The notes under the pieces: model-generated
What the model saw: only the letters and a program-made list of their open reading frames with translations
What the model was told of the DNA's origin: nothing
Database searches by the model: none
Program-made: the position numbers and the translations under genes
Shown: one piece after another, positions 1-13,900 of the stretch
Layout of the letters: each line of letters begins with the position of its first letter
Position numbering within the stretch: the stretch's first letter is position 1
Assembly: GCA_037951105.1 (NCBI GenBank)
Contig: JBAMJV010008294.1
Coordinates: 87,498 to 151,497 of the forward strand
Direction of reading: 5' to 3'
Length of the DNA: 64,000 nt
Origin: Echinarachnius parma
Lineage: Eukaryota; Echinodermata; Echinoidea; Clypeasteroida; Echinarachniidae

Positions 1-730
1 TATCGTGTTTTGTTTAACTTTTCTGTGCAATATGACTTTTTATATTTTGTGTGCAAATTTGCAATTTTTACTTTTGCACCTTGGAACAGAAGAAAAATGA
101 ATGTGTTCTCTCATGCGTATTCTTTGTATTTGTATTCTTTGTATTCACCTACCAGGTTGAAAAACAATTAAATATCCTTTAATTTGATATATAATTTATT
201 TGTTTTTTATAAAATCTTATATGAAAAATATGAACTTGAAAAAGTGTTTACTTTTTTTTTTTTCTGAGTGTATAATGTAAGACGGGTATGTGCCGTTTAA
301 AAGAACCCCGTTTTCACACCCGATTGCCGCTCTAAAGTTACCGATTTAAAAACATTGCCGCTCCATCATAGACCTCCGGAATGACTTGGCTAGGTAGTTG
401 AGTAGCGCGAAGTCCATTATTCTTCTTCTAGTCAGCTCATTGGAGCACCATTTGATCCTCTTTGAGGGTTTCCATAGGTCTTTGGTAGCTCAAAGTCTAT
501 GTATTTTGTAGTTTTAGTCTGCTCCTTAGACCCCCTACCTCCTGTTTCAGGGTTTTTGTAGCTCCAAAGACCCTATATTTTGTGCTTGTAGTAAGCTCTT
601 AAGACCCCCATTTCAGAGTTCCGTGCGCCACACCCCCGTCAAAAAATTACTCAACATATCCCTTATTATTGTTTTTATTGATTAATTGCGCCATATTTGT
701 CATACTGTGTTCAGTTTGTTCATTTGGTAT
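1..730. other. Upstream non-coding region
   Basis: No gene is recognised. The first 250 bases are T-rich. Positions 420-640 contain imperfect re-use of a block around AGCTC...AAAGAC...TATTTTGT...TAGT at about 75-95 base spacing, possibly a decayed tandem repeat. No promoter could be assigned with confidence for the receptor gene whose first coding exon lies at 1852. Confidence 0.4.
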
Positions 731-736
731 GATTAA

Positions 737-1108
737 AGTGAATCCAGTAAAGTGTCTAACTCCACGAAAATTACTTGGAGCTTCCATATTTCTCTCTACT
801 GTGCTTATGGTAAGAGAAGAATAAAATAGGGTTAGATTTTTTTTAAATGCCCCTTTAGTATGACGATATCTATCATTGAAATCATTTAGCTCAAGAGCGT
901 TAATGAACGGTCATAAACCTCATACACGTTATACAGTAATTCGTTGTAAAAGCTGAAGCAAATTTTCTTTTTTTTAAACCAGGAAAGCCGTGTTCCGTTT
1001 CAATGAAACTTTCACACATCATTTGGACATATCTTACAATGATTTTGGCATAGGATTGAAGTCTCAAATGTAATTTTGGGCAATATCTGACACTTTACAG
1101 GTGCACCT
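737..1108 (-). mobile_element. MITE family C, copy 1 (372 bp)
   Basis: The left end follows TTAA at 733-736. The right end is GACACTTTACAGGTGCACCT, followed by TCAA (a decayed TTAA). The interior shares GAAGCTCC, AAGTAATTTTCGTGGAGTTA and CTAACCCTATTTTATTCTTC (one strand or the other) with copies at 15530 and 32363. Orientation is opposite to those two. It is non-coding and non-autonomous. Confidence 0.72.
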
Positions 1109-1239
1109 TCAAGTAATTACTTTTGTGTTATTGGTTGCTGAAGCTTGTGGCAATTATATTTTGACGATTATGCTATAATCAAATTACTTTGTTTTATGCT
1201 TTGTTGGAATTGACCCATTATTCGCAGAATTAGATTTGA

Positions 1240-1485
1240 TAAATCATCATCATTTGAAACGAAGATGATAACACATGCACAATTTTGTATGTAAAATGGT
1301 TGAAACCAATGCGTTTTGAGAAAGCGCCCTCTTATGTTTTAACGGCTCGTTTTGAACAATTAGAGGCTTTTTTCTTAGTCGTTTGTAATTTCTGAGCATG
1401 GTGGAGCTCTAACTATTAGTTTGTAATGGTATTGTGCGGGTTTTGGTTGCTAAAGTTCAGTCTTACCAAAATGAAACTATAATTG
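1240..1485 (+). mobile_element. MITE family A, truncated right half
   Basis: It contains the conserved right-half blocks of family A: CACATGCACAATTTTGTATG, AAGCGCCCTCTT, CTTAGTCGTTTGTAATT, GAGCATGGTGGAG and TTACCAAAA. The left half and left TIR are missing, and the right terminus is mutated (ACTATAATT instead of ACTACCCCTTTAA). Confidence 0.65.
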
Positions 1486-1851
1486 ATGCTTAAATGTTTC
1501 ACTTTTATATTCTCCGATTTCATTGACACTGTCGGAATGTTAATGAGGGGGCAGCTGCCTCATGTCCCTCCACCCCCGATAGAAACCTCTGGAACACACG
1601 TGTCATATTATTTTATGATAACCGTCTAACCTGCATGAAATATTGAAAGTTTCAATCCACCGTTATAAATCATCGTAATCATTTCAAGTGCATACAGCGT
1701 GCTAACAATGAAAGGCATATTACTGCGCGCCAGGTAAACCTCAAGACAAGGAACTACCTTACCATTATGGGATATGTTTCAGTTTCTTATACAGTATCAC
1801 GCTCGACATGCTAGAGACGTTTGTGGAATGTATCACTTGCCTAAATTCAAC

Positions 1852-1909
1852 ATGATTTCTTTGATTCCCTACGCACTTTATTGGATAGTTTTTAACCCTC
1901 AGCAGTTTG
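1852..1909 (+). CDS. Exon 1: signal peptide
   Basis: The ATG at 1852 has A at -3 and opens a hydrophobic stretch (M-I-S-L-I-P-Y-A-L-Y-W-I-V-F), followed by a GTAAGA donor at 1910. The exon ends in phase 1, which matches the Ig1 exon at 2516. In-frame ATGs also lie at 1828 (adding MYHLPKFN, a plausible basic n-region; 667 aa in total) and 1774, and the frame is open back to 1738. The choice of start is therefore uncertain. No cDNA evidence is available, but phase, donor and hydrophobicity agree. Confidence 0.6.
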
Positions 1910-4900
1910 GTAAGATATCAATGGTAAATTTGTTATAAATAATAACAATTGATACTCATTTCGTTAAAGATATGCATGCACAAAAAGGAGAGGAATATTC
2001 GATGTATTAACTCGGAACATACTTAGGAAGCCGTTAGTTTTAGTGACTAATTTATGCTTAAAAACTAAATTGATGATTATTGTATCCTTTTTGTTTTAAA
2101 TGTTAGCAAGGATTTCGAGGCCTTACGTAATAACAGGATACTTAATACTACTTAACAGTAAACAACTTTCCACTTTTTCACGCCATCTTGAGTTTTTTGT
2201 TGTCGAAATTAAGTTTAGCTTAGAAGTCCATGTGAGCCATTAAATATTATCATGATTAATGTTTGGATGCAGAAACTAAGCGTTAACAAAGCAACCCACC
2301 CTGTTTGAGATGTGATTGCATATTGCAAAATACGGCCTTAACAACGAGTATAATTAGTTACACTAGGCTACCTTGCCTCTAGAATTAATGGTTTGTGGAA
2401 TTTTCATAATCTGGTCGAGTTATAATTCTCTTGTATAGGCTCATAAACATATAAATATCTTCAAAATTGTCTTGAACCCTTTTTTCGACCATTTATTTTA
2501 AATCTGGTAATGCAGTTTATCCAGTGAGTGGAATAGATAATGATTCCTTTTACAAGACAGAGGTCACAGAAGGTGAGGATGCTCATTTGGATTGCAATTA
2601 TTCCGGAGATGGTTCATCAACTATTTCAATATCTTGGACTTTCCGAGGAGAACAGGTTATACGGTGTGGAATTAATTCCTCACATGAATCGTCTGATGAT
2701 TATGCTATCATCATAAACCGAGCTGAGGGAACGAGTGAATTGACCGTAAGTGACGTAAACAGCGATGATGCAGGAAACTACACATGCCTTGTTTCCGGAG
2801 ACCGAAAATCCCTGAAGATCTTGGTTGAACTTTTAGTCGAACGTGAGTAGCCACCTGCTTTACATTTAAATAATGGTCCCAACACATTTAACTTCAGTTG
2901 GATTCTCCAACTACCATAATGCCTAACAAGTCCTTAATTGATTTGTGCATGAGACTTCATTTCAGTCCCATTATTGTTTATGATTATTTTTCATTTCTAA
3001 CTGTTCGGATCTTTATACTCGTGTGTATTCCTAACAGCTGCTGAGTATTCTCGTATGAATGAAAGCAAAGCTTGCCACTTTCTTGCATATTGGTTCTTAT
3101 GGCTAGGTTTTATCCCCGGCGGTATCACTTCGTATACATTTTAAATAAAAACAAATAGTAAACAAATGGTATACATGCACATTAACGAAAGTGACCCTTT
3201 TTAATGACTACAAATACCGGGATGAATATTAATCATTTGTCACGTTTCACGAACTGATGGATTTTGAAATCTGTACCCTTTTTTTATCATACCCGTGAAC
3301 ATAATCACGACATTACCGCGATTTTGGACCCTTGTTTGCGAAATTGTGCAATTGCGAAATCACGCGTATAAAATCCAATGTGCCGTGACACGCCCGAGGT
3401 TTTATCTCGACTTTATCGTGAACTTGTAGCCTATATGAAATAACTAACGGAAGAAGGATCTGGTTTTATTGACGTTATTCTATTCATCATACACATTCAT
3501 AACAATAACTTTGATATTTAAAGACAAGATAACAACAAACAACATAATAGAGAGAACCAAAAAACACAACACAAATTTATATACGAATACGCAAACCGGC
3601 AAGAAAGAATGGTGAAGTCTTATGTGGTGGTTTTTCCTTATAAAGCAAACCTGCCATAAACACCGATTCCTTCATAATTTCTAAACCAAGAAGATTTTGA
3701 CAAATTTGTCTCGACAAAGATATTCAAATAGTTATGTACATTTGTTGTGAAAAAATCAGGGACATCTATCACTTGATGACTGCCTGAGCATAAGTCAAAT
3801 ACAAAAGTCTCAAGAATTACTTGCGCTTGCCTGCATGTTTACCCGTTGATGTTGATCCATTGTCCTAAAAACAGCACGTGTGATTGAATGCATTATGTTT
3901 CTTTGTAAATCAATACTGCTTGAAATTCTAGCCGTTTTGTTTTTTTCAGTGGCACATGTGGTAAAATGCAATAAACTACACTGATTTGCAATCGCAATAA
4001 AACTGTGGAATTTTATACATTATAATATCCAATAAAGTGCAATAATGTCGAATTCCGCATTTTGACCGTTCTTTATTGTGCTTTCTCAACCATGCATACA
4101 TTGTTTTCTGTGTGTTTACGTATTATTTTTCTAACCACTATAGCAACAAATTTATTTGGCGAGACGAAATCTTAACACAAATCTTGTTTATGAAATAATG
4201 TATTACTTTTTTTAGGTTTGGTAAAGAATATTAACCTAAGGCCTACACCTTATACTCAACAGCATTTTCTAACAATGTTTGAGTAGATGTGAAAGACGGT
4301 TCACATAAATGGCAATGTTCCAGAAGTGCTGACCAATATAAATTTGTTTCGTGTACTTGACATTGAACAAATGCCGTTTTGGTAAATGTGTGTTTGAAAT
4401 GCCCAAAATGGCGTCGTTTTAAATGCATTTTCACTCATTTTTGTGTTAAAGGGAATGTCCGCCATTTGCAAGCCAATGTTCAAAACTTAATGTCTTATTT
4501 GGAAAAAAAGTGTCATTTAACTGCATGCCTAAAGAGCTTGAAATTTCTTTTTCATGGAGTTATAGACCTCAAATAAATTATGCTTCGCGACGCTTTTTAT
4601 TATGCATTACGAGTCTTCGCGCTTGCTAAATTTCGCTTACAATAGCTGCCGATGTATCCCGGGCTATGTGTGACCCCTACGTGACCCGCGCAAAGATTTT
4701 GATCGAAGAACGGCGTAAGCGAATACTAATTAAATAACTAAGACTCGCTAAAACTGACTACATGTAAATGTATATTCTTCATTTTCGAGACCTTTTTAGT
4801 GGCATACATTTATCAATGTCGGCATCTCAATACCTTTACAAGAATAAGTACAATATCGTTGTACTATTATGCTAAATCAGTTAAACGCATTTATTGGCCG

Positions 4901-7900
4901 ATATAAAGTTCGAAAGAGATAATTTCTACACATTCGTTTTTCACTCGTAGAATCCAAACTACAGGATTGTTCGATCTGAAATTTGTTTTTTTTAAGTTAC
5001 ATTCATCCTCATCCGTCTACTGGAAACTGTTCAGACGATTTGTAAATGGTGGACACTCTCTTTAAAGGATTTAATTATAATGAACATGTTTTTGCAACGC
5101 TGGGAAAAGGTGGTCCTCTTCTTTGAAAATTTGTTAACAATCATGTGTTAAACATTTGTGTTTGAAGTGGTATCGCCGAGACAAGCAAGTATAACATCTT
5201 CAAAAAGGATATATCGATTGTGCTTTGTTTCTCCGTTTAGCTCCACCTAATGATATCTTCATACGAGACAGCTCAGGGAAGTTGTACGGTGATAGAGAAA
5301 CTACAGACATGATCATTGGTACTCAGCAAAGCTTTGTCTGCTCTGCTGATCAAGCTGTGCGATTGCCATTTTATCTGACTTGGACAACCGAAGATGATAG
5401 CTCCAATGGGTTTTCTTTCAATAAGGGTGTTCAAGATGAAAATCGCAACAGCATTTGCATTGATGTTAATGTGGCTCGGCCCTCATCACTACGTTTAACG
5501 TGTTCATTGGCAATGAATGGGACTATCAGCAAGAACAAGTCTGCCTTAAACAAGACCATCTATATTGAGGCACGGGGTAAGTTATACAAAATAATTAACT
5601 TATCATACACATTTAGAGTTTATTTGAGACCGCCTATGCGGCTAGAATAACCTCTGACAAATTCTACTAACATGCCATTTATATAAGTATTAAGGCCTTA
5701 TTAATGTATATTTACACAACCCAGGGTGTTGCACATGATGATATCGACAGTCACAGCAAAAATATTATGTGCATCTCAAGTACTATTATATGCTACAGTT
5801 TAAAAACATATTATGTAATATAATGTTTGCATAATTATTCTTTTTGAACCTTCTTAAAAGGATTTTTAAGAGTAAACTTGACATGATGAAACACTTGATG
5901 TATATATACTCTCGCTCAAACAACTCTCGTTTATCAGACTGTATATTCGACAAAAATAGTATCTAAATCCTGATTTGTTTAGATACTCAAACGCTACGAA
6001 CCATACGAAGAGATTTTGAGTGACAAATATGTGATTTTGATAACATCAACATGCCGACTGGAGTGAAAAAACTGGACAGAAAAAGAACGCCAAAGAAAAA
6101 TCCCCAGTGACACGGCGCAAGAGATTTCCATCCCCCGAGAGTTCGGGGTCGGAAACCGACCAGAGCAACACTGACGAGCCAGCAGCACTAGAACTGGACA
6201 ATAACGTCAAAGCGGCTTTTGAGCGTCAAATCGGCCATTCATTGCGAATTCACCGAACCTTATCAAGCAAATTGCACAAGACGTGTGTAAGGTGATAGCG
6301 ACATCGTTCGAAGAGAAAATAACAAAGAAGGTGTACGACGCTGTAAGCCCGAACATGAAAAAGCACAGCGACGAAATAGGAGCCTTGGAGAAGAAAGTGA
6401 CTGACATGAGGTAGGAGATCAAGATGATGAAAAATGAGACCGACGACGCTGAGCAATACAGCAGAAGAAACTGCCTGCGCATATACGGCCTCCCAGAGGG
6501 ACCAGATGAAAAGACAGACGATCTCGTCTTAGATGTATTCAACGCGAAACTCGGTCTCGGAATACCCCGGGAAGCTATCGACCGCAGCCACCGCATCACG
6601 CCGCGTCAGAGGCAGGACGGAAACCGAGACCATGACCCATCCATGCCATCGACATCATTCGTGGACGCGGCACGGAGAAGGAAGCCTAGAGCAGTCATCG
6701 TTCGCTTCAGCCGTTACAACGCACGTAACGAAGTCTACAGAGCGAGAACCAAGCTGAAAGACGTACAGGGCCCGAAAATCTACATTCGCGAAGATCTGAC
6801 AAGCAAGCGGGCCACACTCTACTGGGAGCTGGTCAACAGCAAGAAAACAAAGACATGCTGGACCCAAGATGGGTCCATCTTCGCCCTCACGCGAGACTCC
6901 AAGAAAGTGAGAATCAGCGACGCCCATGACATCGAAAACTTGTAAGAAAATACTCATCTTCATAACTTGTCTTAATATTATAGCGTACCATTAAATATGT
7001 CATGCAATGCTGCTAACGATGAGTTTCCATGTCTGATCTGCCGCAAAGAAGTAAAGGAGAATCATAATGCTTTGTCGTGTGTTACATGCAACAAATTGGC
7101 ACATTTTAAATGTTCAAGAGCTTCTTGGGACACCTTCAACTCCGACAGAAACTGGACTTGTGACATATATCTTTTTAAAGAATTACCACAAACTGTACAT
7201 TTTAATGAAATTGACGTCTTATGATCCATCACAACATAGAGTGGATGTATATAAGTATGACAGTGTTGAGAACACTTTTGATAAACTGAAATCTTCTTCA
7301 GGCATTAATATTGCCCATTTGAATGTCTGCTCACTGTTTAAAAATATTGATGAGGTGAAACATATTTTGATAAATAATAACATTCATATATTTTCTTTAT
7401 GTGAAACACGATTAGATGAGTCTGTTAGTGAAGCAGAAATATGTATTCCAGGTTATAGAAGTGTAAGGCTAGACCGAAACAGAAATGGAGGTGGGATTAT
7501 CACATATATTAAAGATAATATACCATTCAATGTAAAACAGGACCTCATGTTTGATGACTTAGAGCTCATGTGTATTGAAGTTTCCTTACCCAAACAAAAA
7601 ACATGTATGGTTGTATATTGGTACAGACCACCGAATTCCCAAAATATCATGTTTGATAAATTTGAAGCATTACTTCAGCTATTGGAATCAACATCGAAAG
7701 ATGTTTTAATTATGGGAGACCTAAATTGTGATTTTATTAAAACACCATTAAATCATCAGACGAAAATACTGAAACGTTTGGGTGAGGAATATGATTTAAA
7801 ACAGCATGTTGATAAACCAACAAGAGTAACACCAACTTCTTCAACCTTAATTGATGTACTATTTTCTTCAAATCATGACAAAGTTACCTTCTGTGACGTC

Positions 7901-10900
7901 ATCCCACTGAGCTTGAGTGATCATTATATGATAGTATGCTCTCTCGGAAGAGTAAACTATCCTAAAGCACAGCATAAATATGTTAATTCTCGCAATATGC
8001 GTAGATTTGACGTAGATAAATTCAAAACTGATTTACGTCAAGTGAACTGGGATGATGTTTTAGAAGATTCTGATCCAAATACTGCGTATGAAACTTTGGC
8101 TGTTAAGTATAATATAGTTTTGAATAAACATGCTCCTTTAAAAAGAAAAAGAGTGCGTCAAAAAGAGTCATCCTGGATTAATGATGATATATTGAATAAA
8201 ATACGTGAACGAGACCGTATGAAACGTAAAGCTAAACGTACTAAACTAGATAGTGATTGGACTTTGTATAAAAAATCACGAAATTCTGTGACGGCAATGA
8301 TAAGGAGAGCAAAACGTTCATACGTCTCTGAAAGTATTTTGAATAATACAGGTGATAGCACAGCAATGTGGAAGTCATTGAGGCGCATAATGCCTAAAAA
8401 ACGAAATGTTGGCTCTATTCCAAAAATTACTGTTGATAGAAAAGAAATAACAGGTTAAAAAAATATAGCATCATGTTTTAATGATTATTTTGTTGATTGA
8501 GCTACAAGAAGGAAAGAGACCAGAAAGTTTGGTACTAATATGGAGCAGTATATGACTCCCGTTGATTCTATATTTAGGTTTAAAGAAATTTCCCAAGAGG
8601 ATGTTTTGAAATGTATACATGGTATTGCAAGGAACAAGGCCACTGGCCTTGATCAAATCCCCGCTAGCGTTGTTAAAGACTCTATTGAATGTATTGTTCA
8701 ACTACTTACACATATCATCAATTTATCACTAGTGACGGGAAAATCCCCGATGCTTGGAAAAAGGCTCGTGTAACTCCCATACACAAAAGTGGAGATACCT
8801 CAGACCCCACACATTATAGACCGATTTCGATCCTTCCTATTTTGTCAAAAGTATTGGAACAATTGGTATTCAATCAAGTATATGATTATTTGTCGGTAAA
8901 TAATTTACTGAATCAAAATCAACATGGTTTTCGCCCTAACCATTCTACTTTAACTGCCCTTATGTCTTTGACTGATGATATGATCAAATCTATAGATGAA
9001 GGAAATGTAGTTGGTGTTGTTACACTAGACTTAGAAAAGGCTTTTGACTTGATATCCTTCGACATATTATTGAAAAAACTAAAATACTTTGGCTTTGACC
9101 AAACAGTTATTAAATGGTTTCAGAATTATTTTTTGGGTAGAGAGCAATCCACATTAGTAAATGGAAGTTTATCTTCGAGCCGAACTGTAAAAAGTGGTGT
9201 ACCCCAGGGTAGTATACTTGGGCCGTTATTATTTATTATTACATTGAATGATATAGTATGTGTTTTGATAGGTCTTAGTATGCACACATACTCCCTCTGT
9301 GGATTGGTTGTTCTATGTTTATATTCTACATGTTGCAAAGGCTTCCAGGGGGTGTGTGGGAAATTAAGAAAACAGCATAAGCATATGCTTTTACTTTTAG
9401 TCATTACACACCTCTGGAAGTTGTTTAATTTTACCATGATTTATCATGCAAGAAGTAGATAATTCAAGGGAGAGTGTTCATATGAGGAAATAGCACATAT
9501 TTGTAGGCATAAATAAGGATTAATTCAACTAGCGCAAGTGCGCTTGCGACTTTTTATGTCCGTCCTTTTCATTTCTTGCAAATATTTAAATCACAATTAA
9601 AGTGTTTTTAAGAGGTGTCAAACTTGAGATTCATATTCCTTGATGTTGTCTTCTTATGGTTTAAACATTTGGTGGCCCGATCGGGCCACCAAACTTTGGC
9701 ATTTTCATGTTTTTACTGGCCCGACCGCAACTTTTACTGGCCCCGGGCCATCGGGCCTACGCCAATTTCGAGCGTTGGATATACATAATCTGTTAATAAA
9801 TGTTCAATCTCTCTTTACGCTGATGATACATGTATGTACTATGCTTCAAAGGATCCCAAAGATTTAGAGAAATCAATTAATGATGACTTGAAGTCTATAA
9901 TGCGTTGGTTTTCAAGTAATGAACTTTTGCTTAATATACCCAAAAGTCAATTTATTTTAGTTGGATCAAAACACAATTTGCGCCAGTTTTCTGATGTTAT
10001 AATAAGTATTGGTAATACAAAATTACAGAAAGTTACGGAGTGTAAACATCTTGGGGTCATGCTTGATTGTAATCTTTCATGGGACCAGCAATAGACTTTG
10101 TAAGGAAAAAGGCACTAAAAACATTCCACGCTCTCAGACGAGTTAGGCAGTTAGTAGATCAAACGACTTTTCTTGTACTTTATAAGACTTTGATTCAACC
10201 CCACTTTGATAATAATAGTTTGATTTGGATGAATGGGCATCTTACACAGTTAAGTCGCCTTCATGTTATACAAAATAGATGCTTACGTTTGGTACTTGGT
10301 GTAAATAGTCGCTTCAATAGAGAAACTTTATATAGAACACTTGGTGTCGATCAACTGGAAGTTCACCGAAAGAAACAAGCTTTGGTTTTTATTTTTAAGT
10401 TACCATGTTACTACACAATCTTGCCCCTCCATTGTTGTCATCCCGCATAGAGTTAAAACCCCACTTAGAGTATAGATTGCGACATGCAAACACCCAAATT
10501 GAATTGCCTCGACCCCGCACAAACTTTATTCGAAATAGCCCATTATATGATGCATCAAAACTGTTTAACATTCTACATATTTATTTACGAATTATACACG
10601 ACGTTAAGATATTTAAAAAGGAAATTATGAAGCTACCCATACTAGATTTATAATTCATGTGCATATTAGTTGTTCAATGATTGTTTTTACTCATGTATAT
10701 ACTTATGCCTATTGGTTTCCTCGTTCATTCTGATTAGTAAATTATTATTACCCCAATCTTTGTAAATATGTGTTTTTTCCCCCTGTTTAAATAACTTGTT
10801 TGTAATTAATATTTTGTATTATTTTATGTATTTCTGTATTCTTTTGTCTCACGGCTCTGCTGAAAAACAGCTTGTAGCTGAAAGCGGGCATTTTATTATT

Positions 10901-13900
10901 GTATATACCGTGATTAAATAAAATAAACAAACAAACAAACAAACAAATCAAACATCAAAACGTTCCACAAGATCCTGCTTATTCCAAATGTTATCATAAA
11001 CATTATCATAATAATAACGATGACGATTATAAAAGTATGATAGTTACAATATTGATACTAATTCGGATGTAATGTCATTGTGATGTATGTGTTGACATTG
11101 TTTAAAGCCAAATATCAGTATTGGGAATGTTACCGAAAACATCTATATTGGCCAAACTATTTGATCAATGTTGTTGAATTAGTATTAAAGGGGATTGCGT
11201 GGTAAAATCCGAACCTTAGTATCGTAAGATGAAGAAATATTTGTGGGAACTCAATTCTCCTCGTCAGCCCGCCAGTGAGATTTGGCCTATATTCACGGCC
11301 CGTTCGGGTTGCTCCGCTAGGCTAGAGATCGGGTAGACAAACCCAATATGCCGTTCTTACGTGCTCTAACAATACATAGCTTTCATACGCAGTGTATGCG
11401 ATTGAATTGAATTATTTGTTTCACAGATCGCTATATTTCGAACATTTTGATGCTCAAATAGTGAATTTCAAAGCAGGTTTTGTCCATATTTAGATAAACG
11501 GATATCATAATATGGTAGGTTATAAAAGCTAATTGTTCATTGTTTCTGTGGGGCGTTTCCAAAACTGTCATTTGGCTTAAAATTATGTTTTTGTTTTTTA
11601 CAAAGCAAAGCTGCAATATGCTTCAACGTACGAACATGTTTGGTTCATCAATCCTACTTCATATTAACAAAACTAGCAACTTTAAATTTTTTTTAAGCAA
11701 CTAAAAAATAAGAAATAGGTGAAATTGTATGTAAAAAAACATAATTATAATGCTCAAATAAAATGTTACAATGGGAGTGAATTTCATACTATCGCTCATC
11801 TTTACATGATCTTCAAATAGGCACAGCATACTTATCTCCTTGCTTTCCTGTCCGATTCTAGTTAGTTTTCATCACTGATCTACGTTAATATTTCTATTTT
11901 GCTTTACAATAATGAATATTAGCCTATACATCTACTAAAGATTGTCTCCCTTTAACCCAACACGGACACAACTATCCGCTTCCTTACTATATTTTACAAT
12001 ACCCTTAAAATGTATACAGACACGACCGACCTAATTCAGTTCCCGTACATACCTTAGGCGATGAGTTATTAAAACCGAAATTAGAGGGTCGAGCATTATC
12101 AAAATAAGGAGTGCAATGTACTGTACAGTTTTGTTCTAATGTTTTTTTAAAATAAAAATAAAAAATTAAAATATACTAACGCAGACGTCACATTCCTTGG
12201 GACAGATATTTTCTGTTTCACAAGTATGTGAAAATGCATAACGTTCGTGTGTTCACTACAAGATGAACTATTGTATAAACAGTGTAAAGAATGTAAGACG
12301 CCGAACATTATGTTCGGAGAATATGTTTTGTGTAGGTATAATAGTAATCAGTCACTTTGAAGAACATTTTGAAATATAACTTTGTAGAAAAAGCATAGTT
12401 AATGGAAATTTGATGATTTCGTGTTCATCCACATGTTCGACATTATACTCCAGGACCACCTACAATTACATCGAATATTCAGACCGATGACCTTGTCGAG
12501 GGGATGAAGAACCTTACGCTGAATTGCTCGCTGCCGAGGAACATGACGGAGCGTCCACTACAGTGGTCTAAACACGAGGAACCAAATGTAACTTTGGACC
12601 AGTCTACTATGAATAATACGGGTGATCAAATTCTACATATCAGCACGTTGGAAGTCGGACACGCAGGCATATACAATTGTACTTCGAATACGTCATTGGG
12701 TCCAGTCCATGCCGAGATTGAAATAAAAGTTCATTGTAAGAAACGGTTTCCTTTACAATTCTCACAATAATATCGTTTACTTTTTGCTTTCTTAACCAAA
12801 TTAAACCAAATTAAGTGATAGGCTATTCCTCAAAACGAGTCAAGTAAAGTATTTCCATCTTGTAATGGTTATCCAAATTCTATAGATACACGTTGTTTTA
12901 TGTTTTACTCCCCCCCCCCCCCCCCCCCCCAAAGCGGATTCGTTGAAGATGATCGGAATGATAGTTATGGCAATATCTCGTTTTTTGTTGTATTCACTGT
13001 TAATTAATTATGCGTTTAATTAAATAATGTTGTTAAACTATAAACAAGTCATTACAAGAAAGTAATAATGCCAAATCAACAACACCAAATATTTGATCCA
13101 ATTGCCATTTATTTATATCACGTAATGAAAGTATATACCATACATCATGTACATTATCATAAGAAGAAACAAATGTAATATACTAAATTTATATATAACT
13201 ATATTTTGAGGTTTTGTTGTTGATGTTTTTTTCTTCATTAAAGATTCTCCAAGATTTCGAGATTTCAGCACGGGAATAGAGATTCACGACACTCAAAGCA
13301 TTATTAGTTTATTCTGCTTGATCAACTCCTACCCCGAATCAAACGTCACGTGGACTGACATATTGGGCAATGAGCTCGCCGGGTCCACACAATCCGTAAC
13401 TTCCGACAGTGGTCATAGATTCACCATCAATTCGTCGCTTATCATTGCTGAAGCCTCGATGGAAAATCTTGGTAATATTTCTTGTGTCGCAAGAAATCAC
13501 GTCGGTGAAAACAGGAAATCGTTCGACTTGTCATCTCTGTTCAGTTATGGTAATTTACTATTAGACTCATTCATACGATTACTATTGTTTTTGCATTAAC
13601 ATGATACTGACAGTGGTCAGTTATTGTATTTGGAGGGTGAGTTGGTGTCAGTGAATTCATATTGTTAATCATATGAGCATGTACATTGTATTATTATACA
13701 TTTAAACATCAATGTGATGAAAAAGTGTGTATTGTCTAGATTGCTGATAAAGTTATTTTTGTTAAATAATGTGTCATTACTAGTGTTGTAATTTCCAGTC
13801 CCAGTCATTAACTTGGGTGGAAGATTACAGCACCATTCAATTCAATTCAATTCAATTCAAATTTGGTTTATTAAAAATACTGAGTAAAAAAGTCCGAAGA

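Larger units (their letters stand above)
8540..10653 (+). pseudogene. LINE ORF2 C-part: reverse transcriptase, frameshifted and interrupted
   Basis: RT fingers and palm are readable across frames: NKATGLDQIP, then after a frameshift near 8740 IPDAWKKARVTPIHKSGD, YRPISILPILSKVLEQ, NQHGFRPNHST, TLDLEKAFD (first catalytic Asp) and VPQGSILGPLLF. A foreign insert at 9256-9783 interrupts the frame. RT resumes with Y-A-D-D at 9816-9827. The C-terminal region (LYKTLIQPHFD, IQNRCLRLVLG) runs on to 10653 with a further frameshift near 10080. It cannot make active enzyme. Confidence 0.88.
6051..10950 (+). mobile_element. CR1/L2-like LINE retrotransposon, decayed
   Basis: A non-LTR retrotransposon lies in intron 3 in the gene's sense orientation. 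In order it has an ORF1 with an RRM-like domain, a PHD-like zinc finger, an APE endonuclease, reverse transcriptase (interrupted by an insert), a C-terminal region and a 3' UTR, then AATAAAATAAACAAACAAAC with an (AAAC)n tail near 10915-10950. The 5' boundary is not resolved and may lie upstream of 6051. Frameshifts and stops in every ORF make it inactive. Clade assignment to the CR1/L2 group rests on APE plus RT layout and the short-repeat 3' tail, and is an inference. Confidence 0.88.

Noticed and set aside
7067-8458. ATG at 7067 as the true start of the LINE ORF2 protein
   Set aside because: The PHD-like finger lies upstream in another frame and is interrupted by a frameshift near 7220. The residues after 7067 in this frame are out-of-frame translation of the finger.
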